Assembly (NCBI GenBank): GCA_964407285.1
Contig: CAYOVG010000362.1
Location: 1 to 6,970, forward strand
Direction: 5' to 3'
Length of the DNA: 6,970 bases
Source of the DNA: CAYOVG01 sp964407285
Lineage (GTDB): Bacteria; Desulfobacterota; Syntrophobacteria; Syntrophobacterales; Syntrophobacteraceae
The position numbers were made by a program, and so were the translations under genes. The notes beneath the pieces are model-generated. The model was not told where the DNA came from, did not search any database, and saw nothing but the letters and a program-made list of their open reading frames with translations. Below, in pieces: positions 1 through 6,369 of the stretch. Numbering within the stretch: the stretch's first letter is position 1; each line of letters starts with the position of its first letter.

Positions 1-2
1 CG

Positions 3-3000
3 ATCCACATCCACGAACGGATATTCGACTTCCTGGCCTTCGTCCTTCCGGGCGACCCGGAGACGCGCCTGAGCGAGGGGACACTCGAAGAGCAGAAGAT
101 GCTGGCCTTCGCCGAGTTCTTCCTGCGCCACCAATTGGAGCACATCATCTATCCGGAGCGCGATGAGCGCGACGTCGTCGAATCCGACGTGGAGTTCGTC
201 CTCCACTGCCGTACGAGCGACCCGAAGTTCTACCGGATGCTCATCGGCTCCCTCACGGACGAGATGAACGGCATCAAGGGCCGAAACTACGTGACGCTCT
301 TCGAAAACGGCGAGCGCGGGCTCTCCGGCGCCGCCGCCGTCGATTCGCTCCTGGACGTCTGCGGCCCGGCCCTCCAGGACGCCCCCGTTCCGTTCCTCCA
401 GGAGTGTTTCGCGGCCGTCGATTCCGGCCTGAAGTCGGCAATGCTGAGTTACTTCTACGGCCGGAGCGCGGACCCTGCGCTTGCGCTCCTCAAACGCTCG
501 TCATTCCTCCGTAAAATTATCTACCTCTTCACCCTGCTCTCGCGCGCCGCCGAGCCGGACGCCGCCGCCCTTTTCCACTCCTTCCGCAACCGCCACGGCC
601 TCGAAGCCCTCTTCCGCGAGTTGGACCTTCCGGAAACCGGGATCGGCAAGGAGCCTCAGGACCTCTTCCGCATGTTCGAGGCGGCACTCGAATCCTACGG
701 CGACCGTGAGCGAGCCTTCCTGCCGGTCGCCCCTGCCGTCCCCCGGCCTGTGACCGCCAAACCGGAGCAGAAGCCGTCCGCTCCCGCCGAACGGACTCTC
801 AAGGACCGCATCGAGGCGGCGCGCAACAACCCCGCCATCCCGAGGCGGGTCATCGAAGTCATCGACAAGAACCAGCTCAACATCATCGGTCACAGCGGGT
901 CGAAGTACAGCGAACTCATCGAGACCTTGCTGGCCATTCCCTGGGGCAGGATCCACAAGATCCGCATCACGCCGGAGGAATTCGATGCGGGGCTGAACGC
1001 CTCCCACTACGGCCTGCAGCAGCCGAAGGAAATCGTGGGCGATTTCTTCGCCAACCTCATCTGGCGATACCAGAGCTTCTCCGACGACCAGGTTTCCACC
1101 TGGAGCCGGACGGGCTCCGCCTTCCTGCTCGTCGGCCCCCCCGGCGTCGGGAAGACGTCGCTCGCCATCTCCATCGCGCAGAACCTGGGAATCCCCTTCC
1201 ACAAGGTCTCGCTCGGCGGCATGCGAGACGAAGCCGACCTGCGGGGGCACGGCTTCACCTATGAAGGCTCGAAGCCGGGGGCCATCGTCCAGGGGCTCAT
1301 AAAGATGGAAGCCATGAACGGCCTGTTCATCCTCGACGAAGCCGACAAGACGGAAAAGTTCGCCATCGCTCCGCTCCTCGAAATTCTCGACCCGGAGCAG
1401 AATCACCTCTTTCACGACAAGTATACCGAAACCACGGTGGACATAGATCTTTCGAACTGCCACTTCTTCCTCACGGCCAACACCCTGGAGACGGTCCCGC
1501 AGGTGGTCGCCAACCGTTGCGAGATCATCTTTCTCGACCGCTACAGCGTCGAGGAAAAGGTCGTCATCGCCCGCAGGCACCTGGTCCCGCGCGTCCGGCG
1601 CAAGTACGGGATCGGCGTGGACCAGATCTACTTTGACCCGGAGACGGAAGACGCTCTGTTGCGCTATCTAATCAGCGGCTACACCTACGAGCCGGGGGTG
1701 CGGGAGTTGGAGCGGATCATCCGGATGCTCTTCCTGCGAGTGCAGCGCAAGGAGGTGCTGAGCGACGCCGGCCTGTCCGGCCGTTCCGTGTGCATCACGC
1801 GGCAGAGCATCAAGCAGTACGTGAAGGAGCCGCCCCGGCCGCGCCAGGTGGCGGAGGAGGACCAGGTGGGGGTGATGGCGGCGCTCGGAGTGAACGCGGA
1901 GCGCGGGACCGGTTCGATCATTCCCATCCAGGCCACGCGGGTGGGGAACGGAGTCGCGCCGGAGGGACTGCGCCAGGGGTATCTCAGCATCATCCACGCC
2001 ACGGGCAACCTGGAGAAGGTGATGGACGAGAGCCGCAAGGTGGCCACGACCGGCGTGTTGCATTGGTCGAAGGAACTCCGGCTCCGGGAGGAGCATCTCC
2101 AGGAGCCTCTCCATCTTCACTTCATGGGAGCATCGACGAAGAAGGACGGTCCGTCGGCGGGAGGGGCCATCGCCCTGGCGCTTACCTCCAGCCTGTCCGA
2201 CCGCAAGATCCGGCGGGATGTCGCCATGACGGGGGAGATCGACACCAGGGGCAGGATCACGGCCATAGGAGCCCTCGCTCTCAAGCTGGAAACCGCCTTC
2301 AGCGCCGGCTGTCGCACCGTGATCATCCCGAAGGAAAATCTTTGCGGAGACGGCGGAATCGAGCGGTTCCCGGAGGCCCTCAAGCAGGAGCTCCAGACCC
2401 TCACGTATGAAGAATGGAAGGGGCCGCACGAACCGTTCGACTACGGCCGGCACATCTTGCAGGTCGTGGCGGTCGATAACATCGTGCAGGCCGCCGATAT
2501 CGCCTGCATGGACGAGGAGGAAGAGATGCGGGAGGCGGAGGCGCGGTTCGCCTCCTTCGCGAGTGATGCGGCGGAGTCGTTGCGCTCCGCGCTGGGGGCG
2601 GGCGGAGCGCCCCGAATGCATGGTCCGCTGGGGACGCCGGGGACGTCCGATGCGTCGAGGGCGCTGGAAGCGCCCGGAGCGCTCGGGACGCAGGCGTGCC
2701 GGTCCATATGCATCGTTCAGGCGAAGAGCCCGGACGAACTCAGTCCCGAGTTCATCCGGCTTGCGGCTTCGGGGATACCGTCCGAAGTGGCCATGTTGGT
2801 CACGCCCGGCATACGAGACGCCATCCTTGCCAGGTTGGGGGACATGGCGGACCGTTTCCGAATCCGCGATTTCGATCCCGACACGGAGAGCCTCTCCGCG
2901 GTTTCGCGCGAAATCCTGGAATCCGTGCAGGGCGAAACCCTTGCGCCCATTCGCCTGTCGCTCTCCGCTCCTTACTATTTCCTCAAGCGCGACGGCATAT

Positions 3001-3305
3001 GTCCCGATTCGATTCCCGCCTGCACGCCGTTCGACGGGGTGAGCCTTTTTGCCAACAACTACACCGTTCAAGGCGTGAAGGTGAAGGGGGCAAAGGCGGT
3101 CCTCGACCGGGCGAACCTCCTGCTCGGCGCTCTGCGGCAGGCGGACCTGGACCGCTGCCCGTTTCTGGGCAGGCTGGGCGATGTGTACGCGGTGGATATG
3201 TCGGTCATTCCGGAGAAGTACCGCCTGGATGTCCGCCGCGCCGGGAACATCCTCAACCGCCTGATTTCCGCCTGGGCGGATGCGGTGGAGCGAGGCGTCG
3301 CCTGA
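3..3305 (+). CDS. Large atypical Lon-family (S16) ATP-dependent protease, 5' partial
   Basis: Predicted cytoplasmic AAA+ protease that unfolds and degrades proteins using ATP. The frame is open to the window's left edge and the codons before the first ATG (position 99) keep the same G/C-rich third positions with no clear ribosome site, so the true start lies upstream. Numbering from that ATG: residues 1-230 are an N-terminal region I do not recognise and that does not read as the usual Lon substrate-binding domain. The Lon helical and AAA+ core spans about 233-570, with Walker A GPPGVGKT (346-353), Walker B FILDEADK (D413, E414), a putative arginine finger R473 and sensor-2 R535 in GVRELER. 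The protease domain spans about 590-800, with catalytic S686 in KDGPSAGG and K729; their 43-residue spacing equals that of E. coli Lon S679/K722, and MTGE (710-713) is present. A low-complexity Gly/Ala/Pro linker (830-866) then leads to about 200 unrecognised residues. At 1,068 or more residues it is much longer than ordinary Lon (about 780). Family call is firm; the substrate is unknown. Confidence 0.93.
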   Translation: MHIHERIFDFLAFVLPGDPETRLSEGTLEEQKMLAFAEFFLRHQLEHIIYPERDERDVVESDVEFVLHCRTSDPKFYRMLIGSLTDEMNGIKGRNYVTLFENGERGLSGAAAVDSLLDVCGPALQDAPVPFLQECFAAVDSGLKSAMLSYFYGRSADPALALLKRSSFLRKIIYLFTLLSRAAEPDAAALFHSFRNRHGLEALFRELDLPETGIGKEPQDLFRMFEAALESYGDRERAFLPVAPAVPRPVTAKPEQKPSAPAERTLKDRIEAARNNPAIPRRVIEVIDKNQLNIIGHSGSKYSELIETLLAIPWGRIHKIRITPEEFDAGLNASHYGLQQPKEIVGDFFANLIWRYQSFSDDQVSTWSRTGSAFLLVGPPGVGKTSLAISIAQNLGIPFHKVSLGGMRDEADLRGHGFTYEGSKPGAIVQGLIKMEAMNGLFILDEADKTEKFAIAPLLEILDPEQNHLFHDKYTETTVDIDLSNCHFFLTANTLETVPQVVANRCEIIFLDRYSVEEKVVIARRHLVPRVRRKYGIGVDQIYFDPETEDALLRYLISGYTYEPGVRELERIIRMLFLRVQRKEVLSDAGLSGRSVCITRQSIKQYVKEPPRPRQVAEEDQVGVMAALGVNAERGTGSIIPIQATRVGNGVAPEGLRQGYLSIIHATGNLEKVMDESRKVATTGVLHWSKELRLREEHLQEPLHLHFMGASTKKDGPSAGGAIALALTSSLSDRKIRRDVAMTGEIDTRGRITAIGALALKLETAFSAGCRTVIIPKENLCGDGGIERFPEALKQELQTLTYEEWKGPHEPFDYGRHILQVVAVDNIVQAADIACMDEEEEMREAEARFASFASDAAESLRSALGAGGAPRMHGPLGTPGTSDASRALEAPGALGTQACRSICIVQAKSPDELSPEFIRLAASGIPSEVAMLVTPGIRDAILARLGDMADRFRIRDFDPDTESLSAVSREILESVQGETLAPIRLSLSAPYYFLKRDGICPDSIPACTPFDGVSLFANNYTVQGVKVKGAKAVLDRANLLLGALRQADLDRCPFLGRLGDVYAVDMSVIPEKYRLDVRRAGNILNRLISAWADAVERGVA

Positions 3306-3325
3306 CTTCGGGCGGAGAGGGGAAG

Positions 3326-3409
3326 ATGAGGTCTATGAAGCCGGCGGATGCTCTTGAGAGCACTGGGGCGTTCTGGAAAGGTCTTATGAGCAGGTTAAGC
3401 CGAATTTAG
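3326..3409 (+). CDS. Possible 27-residue small ORF behind the Lon gene
   Basis: A short reading frame begins 20 bases after the Lon stop. A purine-rich GGAGAGGGG stretch (3314-3322) sits immediately upstream of the ATG, which is a better ribosome site than most in this window. The product is basic, starts MRSMKPADALES and ends MSRLSRI, with no signal peptide or recognisable motif. It could be a translationally coupled small protein of the Lon operon, or a chance frame in decaying sequence. I do not recognise it, and length alone gives no statistical support. Confidence 0.2.
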   Translation: MRSMKPADALESTGAFWKGLMSRLSRI

Positions 3410-3780
3410 AATTGCTGGTTTTCTCCAGGTGGTGTGGGGCAGCGGTGGGGGCGCCGGCTTCTGCGTGCGAGTGGCTCATCCAACAGCGTTTCAAAGGGGT
3501 GGCATGCGCTGGAGCGAGGACACGATTTCAACCATATGCTTCACCTGAGACCGGCATGGGGCGATTCCCGATTCGATGACCTGCTCTTCAGTTCGTCCTC
3601 CCCCCAACCAGTACCGGCGCCCAGGAGAACCTTAGCAGGCTCCACGGGCCTGGCGACTCTGTCATGCAGTATTCGGACACGGTCGCCGCAATTTTTGAGG
3701 ATGAAAAACGTGCCTCCTCCACCTTGAAAACTAATAATTGTCTTACTCCAACCGTTTTTCCTCCAAATGTAAATCTTATA

Positions 3781-3810
3781 TTGTTTGCTTGCATGGAAAC
3801 ATGCTATCGT
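3781..3810 (+). promoter_or_regulatory. Promoter-like site with an inverted repeat in its spacer
   Basis: TTGTTT (3781-3786) is separated by 18 bases from TATCGT (3805-3810). The latter is preceded by TGC, giving an extended -10 pattern (TGN directly before the hexamer). The spacer contains a perfect inverted repeat, GCATG-GAAA-CATGC (3791-3804), placed where a repressor could block polymerase. It lies in the most A/T-rich part of the gap. No good gene follows directly; a weak 71-codon frame starts at 3879. The hexamers are imperfect, so the promoter call is tentative; the inverted repeat itself is certain. Confidence 0.35.
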
Positions 3811-4089
3811 ATGTGCGTTGGAGTTTGCGGGAAAGAGCACTTTTCACTTGAACATCGGACAGGCGGAGCATCGGACTCATGGATTCGACGAAGAAAGCGC
3901 ATAATAGGCTGTATAGGAACTATTCAATGAGGCAAAACCAATCCGCCGTTTTAAAGCCCGATTCAGCCTTTGTGAGAATCATGAAGGTACCATGCACAGC
4001 CCATGAAAGTAACGTAAAAGTGTCATACGATCCGCATGAATGCTCGGTTTTTCCGTCCAAAAGCAATTTTTTATGGAAAAGTGAGGCGG

Positions 4090-4134
4090 GCTGAGAAAAT
4101 CAGCGTGTAAGTAAGTATCAATATTCTTGCTTAC
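4090..4134 (+). other. Two adjacent hairpins
   Basis: The first stem is GCTGA/TCAGC (4090-4094 with 4100-4104) closing a GAAAA loop. Two bases later GTAAGTAAG (4107-4115) pairs with CTTGCTTAC (4126-4134) across a 10-base loop, nine pairs with one G-U. Neither is followed by a T-run, so they do not look like an intrinsic terminator. They could be a structured RNA element, an operator or chance. The left arm of the second hairpin overlaps the upstream end of the calcium-loop gene fragment. Confidence 0.35.
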
Positions 4135-4338
4135 CCATTCGATTGCCATGATAAAATTTCCGGATTTGCGGGGTGTGCGTCGCGGCGCTCGAATCGCTCC
4201 CCGGCGTTGCCATCCGCCGGTACGGGGTTTGACGACGCCCTCACCTCGAGGAAATGGCGCGACTGGTTTGCGGTGGATGCCTCTCAGCGGGAGGAGATCG
4301 GGGACGTGAACGGCGATGGACGAGATGATTTCATCTGA
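4111..4338 (+). pseudogene. Fragment of a VCBS/FG-GAP-type calcium-loop repeat protein
   Basis: One frame is open from 4111 to a TGA at 4336-4338 but has no start codon, so it is not an intact gene. Its last part reads GTGFDDALTSRKWRDWFAVD followed after a few residues by GDVNGDGRDDFI. The second piece is the D-x-N-x-D-G-x-x-D calcium-binding loop of VCBS, FG-GAP and dockerin-like repeats. The preceding Trp-Phe-rich stretch fits the strand pattern I associate with FG-GAP/VCBS repeats in secreted proteins. The upstream half (to about 4215) does not resemble the family in this frame; another frame there reads VCVAALES, possibly the frameshifted rest of the repeat. The stop falls right after the calcium loop, where family members would continue. 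I infer a remnant of a secreted or surface protein gene. A single repeat is limited evidence. Confidence 0.5.
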
Positions 4339-4588
4339 AGGTCATCCCGTATATCGGCGGTTCGGATATGTTTTATCGTGCGGGTAATCTCGATAATCTC
4401 TCCCCGCGGAACATAAAAGCAAATCGCATCCTCTGTGAGACTATCAATTATCGGCATCATACCGATCCTTCCAGCATATCGATCACTAAAGCGCCATCCG
4501 GTCCAACCGTCAACACGTTCCCACTACCGGCCTTGAGTGCGGGGGCTTCCCGTCAATCACACAAACCTTCTCACGAAAGGAAAGAGCG

Positions 4589-5026
4589 ATGGGAAAACGA
4601 CGTGAGCGGATGGAGATTGACCTCAAACCGATGCGCTACAGTCCGCGATCCCGCCCGGAATTTTTGCGCCGCCTGTGCAACTGCGCCAGGTCTTCCATGC
4701 GCTCACCCGGTCTGATAGGGGAAAAAGGAGATTCGTGCTTTCCTCATTTCACTGGCGGAGAAGCAGAAATTCTCCCCGTCCGTGCAGCAGTGGAATCAAT
4801 TTCTGCCCCCCTTTCCCCACGCTCTTTCCTCGTATTTCGCCATGGGAAAATCCGCCGTCGCTACAATCCAACCCTGAAGCCGCCAACAAAATCCTTGATC
4901 CATTCGTCATGCCCTATTATGGTAGACTGCCGCGGACACGATCGTCCGTTTTCATGCGGTGGGCCGGGGGCGGAAATGCCGGTATCCTCATTCCGTGCTG
5001 GTAAAGCGGAGCACAGTAATGTATAA
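4589..5026 (+). CDS. Hypothetical 145-residue ORF of doubtful reality
   Basis: The ATG is preceded by AAAGGA (4576-4581) at a spacing of 7, a reasonable ribosome site. The first 30 or so residues are basic (MGKRRERME, later RSRPEFLRRLCN) and codon use there is plausible. The rest is rich in Ser, Pro and Cys with mixed codon use, no predicted membrane segment and no motif I recognise. Two other frames are open across parts of the same stretch, which weakens the case. It may be an N-terminal fragment of a former gene that now reads into non-coding sequence. No function can be assigned. Confidence 0.2.
   Translation: MGKRRERMEIDLKPMRYSPRSRPEFLRRLCNCARSSMRSPGLIGEKGDSCFPHFTGGEAEILPVRAAVESISAPLSPRSFLVFRHGKIRRRYNPTLKPPTKSLIHSSCPIMVDCRGHDRPFSCGGPGAEMPVSSFRAGKAEHSNV
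4757..4806 (+). other. Overlapping, mutually exclusive inverted repeats
   Basis: GGAGAA (4757-4762) can pair with TTCTCC (4770-4775) around a 7-base loop. Alternatively GCAGAAATT (4763-4771) can pair perfectly with AATTTCTGC (4798-4806) around 26 bases. Positions 4770-4771 belong to both stems, so only one can form. This geometry occurs in attenuators, but no terminator T-run follows the second stem, and the element lies within the doubtful 145-codon frame. Confidence 0.25.
4895..4923 (+). promoter_or_regulatory. Weak sigma-70-like promoter candidate upstream of the HD-GYP gene
   Basis: TTGATC (4895-4900) and TATGGT (4918-4923) are exactly 17 bases apart; each matches four of six consensus positions. 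It lies about 290 bases before the HD-GYP start and would give a long leader. No better pair was seen by eye between here and 5209, and no sigma-54 pattern was found. Confidence 0.2.
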
Positions 5027-5196
5027 GGTAGACGGCGAACTTACCTGTCCTCGGTTGAATGCGGCGAATGCTGTGCTTTTCCAGCAGTTTCAACCTCATC
5101 ATGCATGCGGTGTTCTCTATCTATGCGAAGTCGAAAAACAAGATCAGTAGCGATCCGGCCGGTCTCGATAGGCCTTTCCGGGGCGAACGGCAAGAC

Positions 5197-5208
5197 GGGA
5201 GATGCTCC
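5197..5208 (+). promoter_or_regulatory. Ribosome binding site that sets the HD-GYP start
   Basis: GGGAGA (5197-5202) lies 6 bases before the ATG at 5209. It decides the start: the frame is open back to an ATG at 5059, but the extra 50 codons do not resemble a receiver domain, whereas the chosen start puts the receiver's first strand at residues 7-12. The core GGAG (5198-5201) could pair with CTCC (5205-5208) in a tiny 4-bp hairpin abutting the start codon. Confidence 0.75.
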
Positions 5209-6369
5209 ATGAGGACTCTATCGGAGTGTACGGTACTCATTGTCGACGACACGAAGGCCAACATCGATATTCTTGTGGATGCCCTGGGGGACAGCTACGA
5301 CGTCTCCGTGGCGATGAACGGCAGTTCGGCCCTGGACGCCGTGTCCGAATCCCATCCGGACCTGATTCTCCTCGATATAGTGATGGCGGACATGGACGGT
5401 TACCAGGTATGCGCCCGTCTGAAAAGCGACCCCGTGACCGCCGGGATTCCGATCGTCTTCCTCACGGCCCTTACGGAAATCGAAAGCAAGGCCAAGGGGT
5501 TCGAACTGGGGGCGGTGGATTACATCACGAAGCCCTTCGAGGTGCTGGAAGTCAAGTCCAGGGTGAAGACGCATCTGTCCCTCAAGCTGGCCCAGGAGGA
5601 GATGGAGAAGCAAAACGAAATCCTCGAGGTGCGGGTCAGGGAGAGGACCCGGGAACTGGTCCTGATGCAGGAGGTCACCATCGAAAGCATGGCGACCATT
5701 GCGGAGTACAGGGACCCGGAGACCGGGGGCCATATCCGGCGCACCAAGAACTACGTGCGCGCCCTGGCCCTGCAACTGAAGAAGAATTTGCGCTACCGGG
5801 ATTTCCTCACCGACGAGGTGATCGACCTCCTGTACAAGTCCGCGCCCCTCCACGATATTGGAAAGGTGGGGGTCCCGGACCACATACTGCTGAAAGCAGG
5901 CAAGCTGACGGACGAGGAATTCGAGCAGATAAAGCAGCATGCCGTGTACGGGCACGAAGCCATCGCCTCGGCGGAAAGGAAGCTGGGGAACAATTCGTTC
6001 CTTCGAATCGCGCGCGAGATCGCCTACAGCCATCACGAAAAGTGGGACGGCACGGGGTATCCGCTACGGATAAAGGGCGAGGAAATCCCCATCCCCGGCA
6101 GGCTGATGGCGCTGGCCGACGTCTACGACGCGCTCATAAGCAAGCGTGTGTACAAGCCGCCCTTCTCCCACGAGAAGGCGGTGGGGATCATTCTCGAGGG
6201 CCGCGCGAAGCACTTCGACCCCCACGTGGTGGACGCCTTCCTCGAAATTCAGGATGAGTTCAGGCGCATCGCGCTTCAGTTCAGCGACTTCGAGGAGGAA
6301 CGGATCGTGCTCTCCGAACCGCTGCCGTCGGGTTCGCGCGCGGAGGGGAAGGGGACCCCGAACCCGTGA
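5209..6369 (+). CDS. Response regulator with REC and HD-GYP domains (predicted c-di-GMP phosphodiesterase)
   Basis: A 386-residue cytoplasmic two-component output protein of the RpfG type. The receiver domain (about 6-122) has the acidic pair D13/D14, phospho-acceptor D56 in LILLDIVM, T86 and K108 in ITKPF. A charged helical linker, probably coiled coil (about 123-155), leads to the HD-GYP domain (about 157-355). It retains H175, the HD pair H215-D216 in HDIGKVGVPD, H244, H249, H275-H276 in HHEKWDGTGYP with the GYP triplet at 283-285, and ALADVYDALIS (301-311). With these metal and substrate motifs present, it should hydrolyse cyclic-di-GMP when phosphorylated; that follows from the family and is not shown here. 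No sensor kinase is in the window, so it is an orphan regulator locally. The C-terminal tail after about residue 370 is low-complexity, and the last codons plus the TGA are contributed by the heptad array. Such proteins control motility, biofilm or metabolism; the target here is unknown. Confidence 0.95.
   Translation: MRTLSECTVLIVDDTKANIDILVDALGDSYDVSVAMNGSSALDAVSESHPDLILLDIVMADMDGYQVCARLKSDPVTAGIPIVFLTALTEIESKAKGFELGAVDYITKPFEVLEVKSRVKTHLSLKLAQEEMEKQNEILEVRVRERTRELVLMQEVTIESMATIAEYRDPETGGHIRRTKNYVRALALQLKKNLRYRDFLTDEVIDLLYKSAPLHDIGKVGVPDHILLKAGKLTDEEFEQIKQHAVYGHEAIASAERKLGNNSFLRIAREIAYSHHEKWDGTGYPLRIKGEEIPIPGRLMALADVYDALISKRVYKPPFSHEKAVGIILEGRAKHFDPHVVDAFLEIQDEFRRIALQFSDFEEERIVLSEPLPSGSRAEGKGTPNP

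Larger units (their letters stand above)
3410..5208. other. Long intergenic region, mostly without recognisable genes
   Basis: About 1.8 kb separates the Lon region from the HD-GYP gene, far more than is usual between co-directional bacterial genes. From 3410 to about 3680 the sequence is GC-rich and mosaic, with frames open on both strands but none with a recognisable product. From about 3690 to 4140 it becomes clearly A/T-rich. After 4140 it returns to mixed composition and holds a calcium-loop gene fragment followed by short overlapping frames. The frames here (for example 3434-3727, 3664-3930, 3879-4094 and 4368-4715 on +, 3541-3840 on -) overlap, lack consistent codon bias and match no family I recognise. 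I read the stretch as eroded sequence and regulatory DNA. Specific sites in it are listed separately. Confidence 0.6.

Noticed and set aside
501..1580. A 359-codon open frame on the minus strand
   Set aside because: It lies wholly opposite the Lon coding region, whose motifs are unmistakable. Long antisense frames are expected opposite GC-rich genes, and the product is low in recognisable motifs.
1668..3071. A 467-codon open frame on the minus strand
   Set aside because: Antisense shadow of the Lon protease domain and C-terminal part. The product is an Arg/His/Gly-rich composition artefact with no domain.
3541..3840. A 99-codon minus-strand frame with a GC-rich stretch that vaguely suggested a group II intron or other structured RNA
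   Set aside because: I could not identify a domain V-like hairpin, a maturase frame or a boundary sequence, so the resemblance cannot be supported. An Rfam search of 3500-3700 would settle it.
3879..4094. A 71-codon plus-strand frame downstream of the promoter-like site
   Set aside because: The ribosome site is weak, codon use is unlike the real genes, no motif is present, and its end falls inside a hairpin. Probably a chance frame in A/T-rich DNA.
5059..5208. N-terminal extension of the HD-GYP gene to an upstream ATG at 5059
   Set aside because: No ribosome site was seen there, the 50 added residues do not fit a receiver domain, and the ATG at 5209 has a well-placed GGGAGA.
5140..5208. Possible cyclic-di-GMP riboswitch in the HD-GYP leader
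   Set aside because: The conserved GEMM core features (the CAAAC segment and paired GG/CC loop-receptor elements) are not visible.
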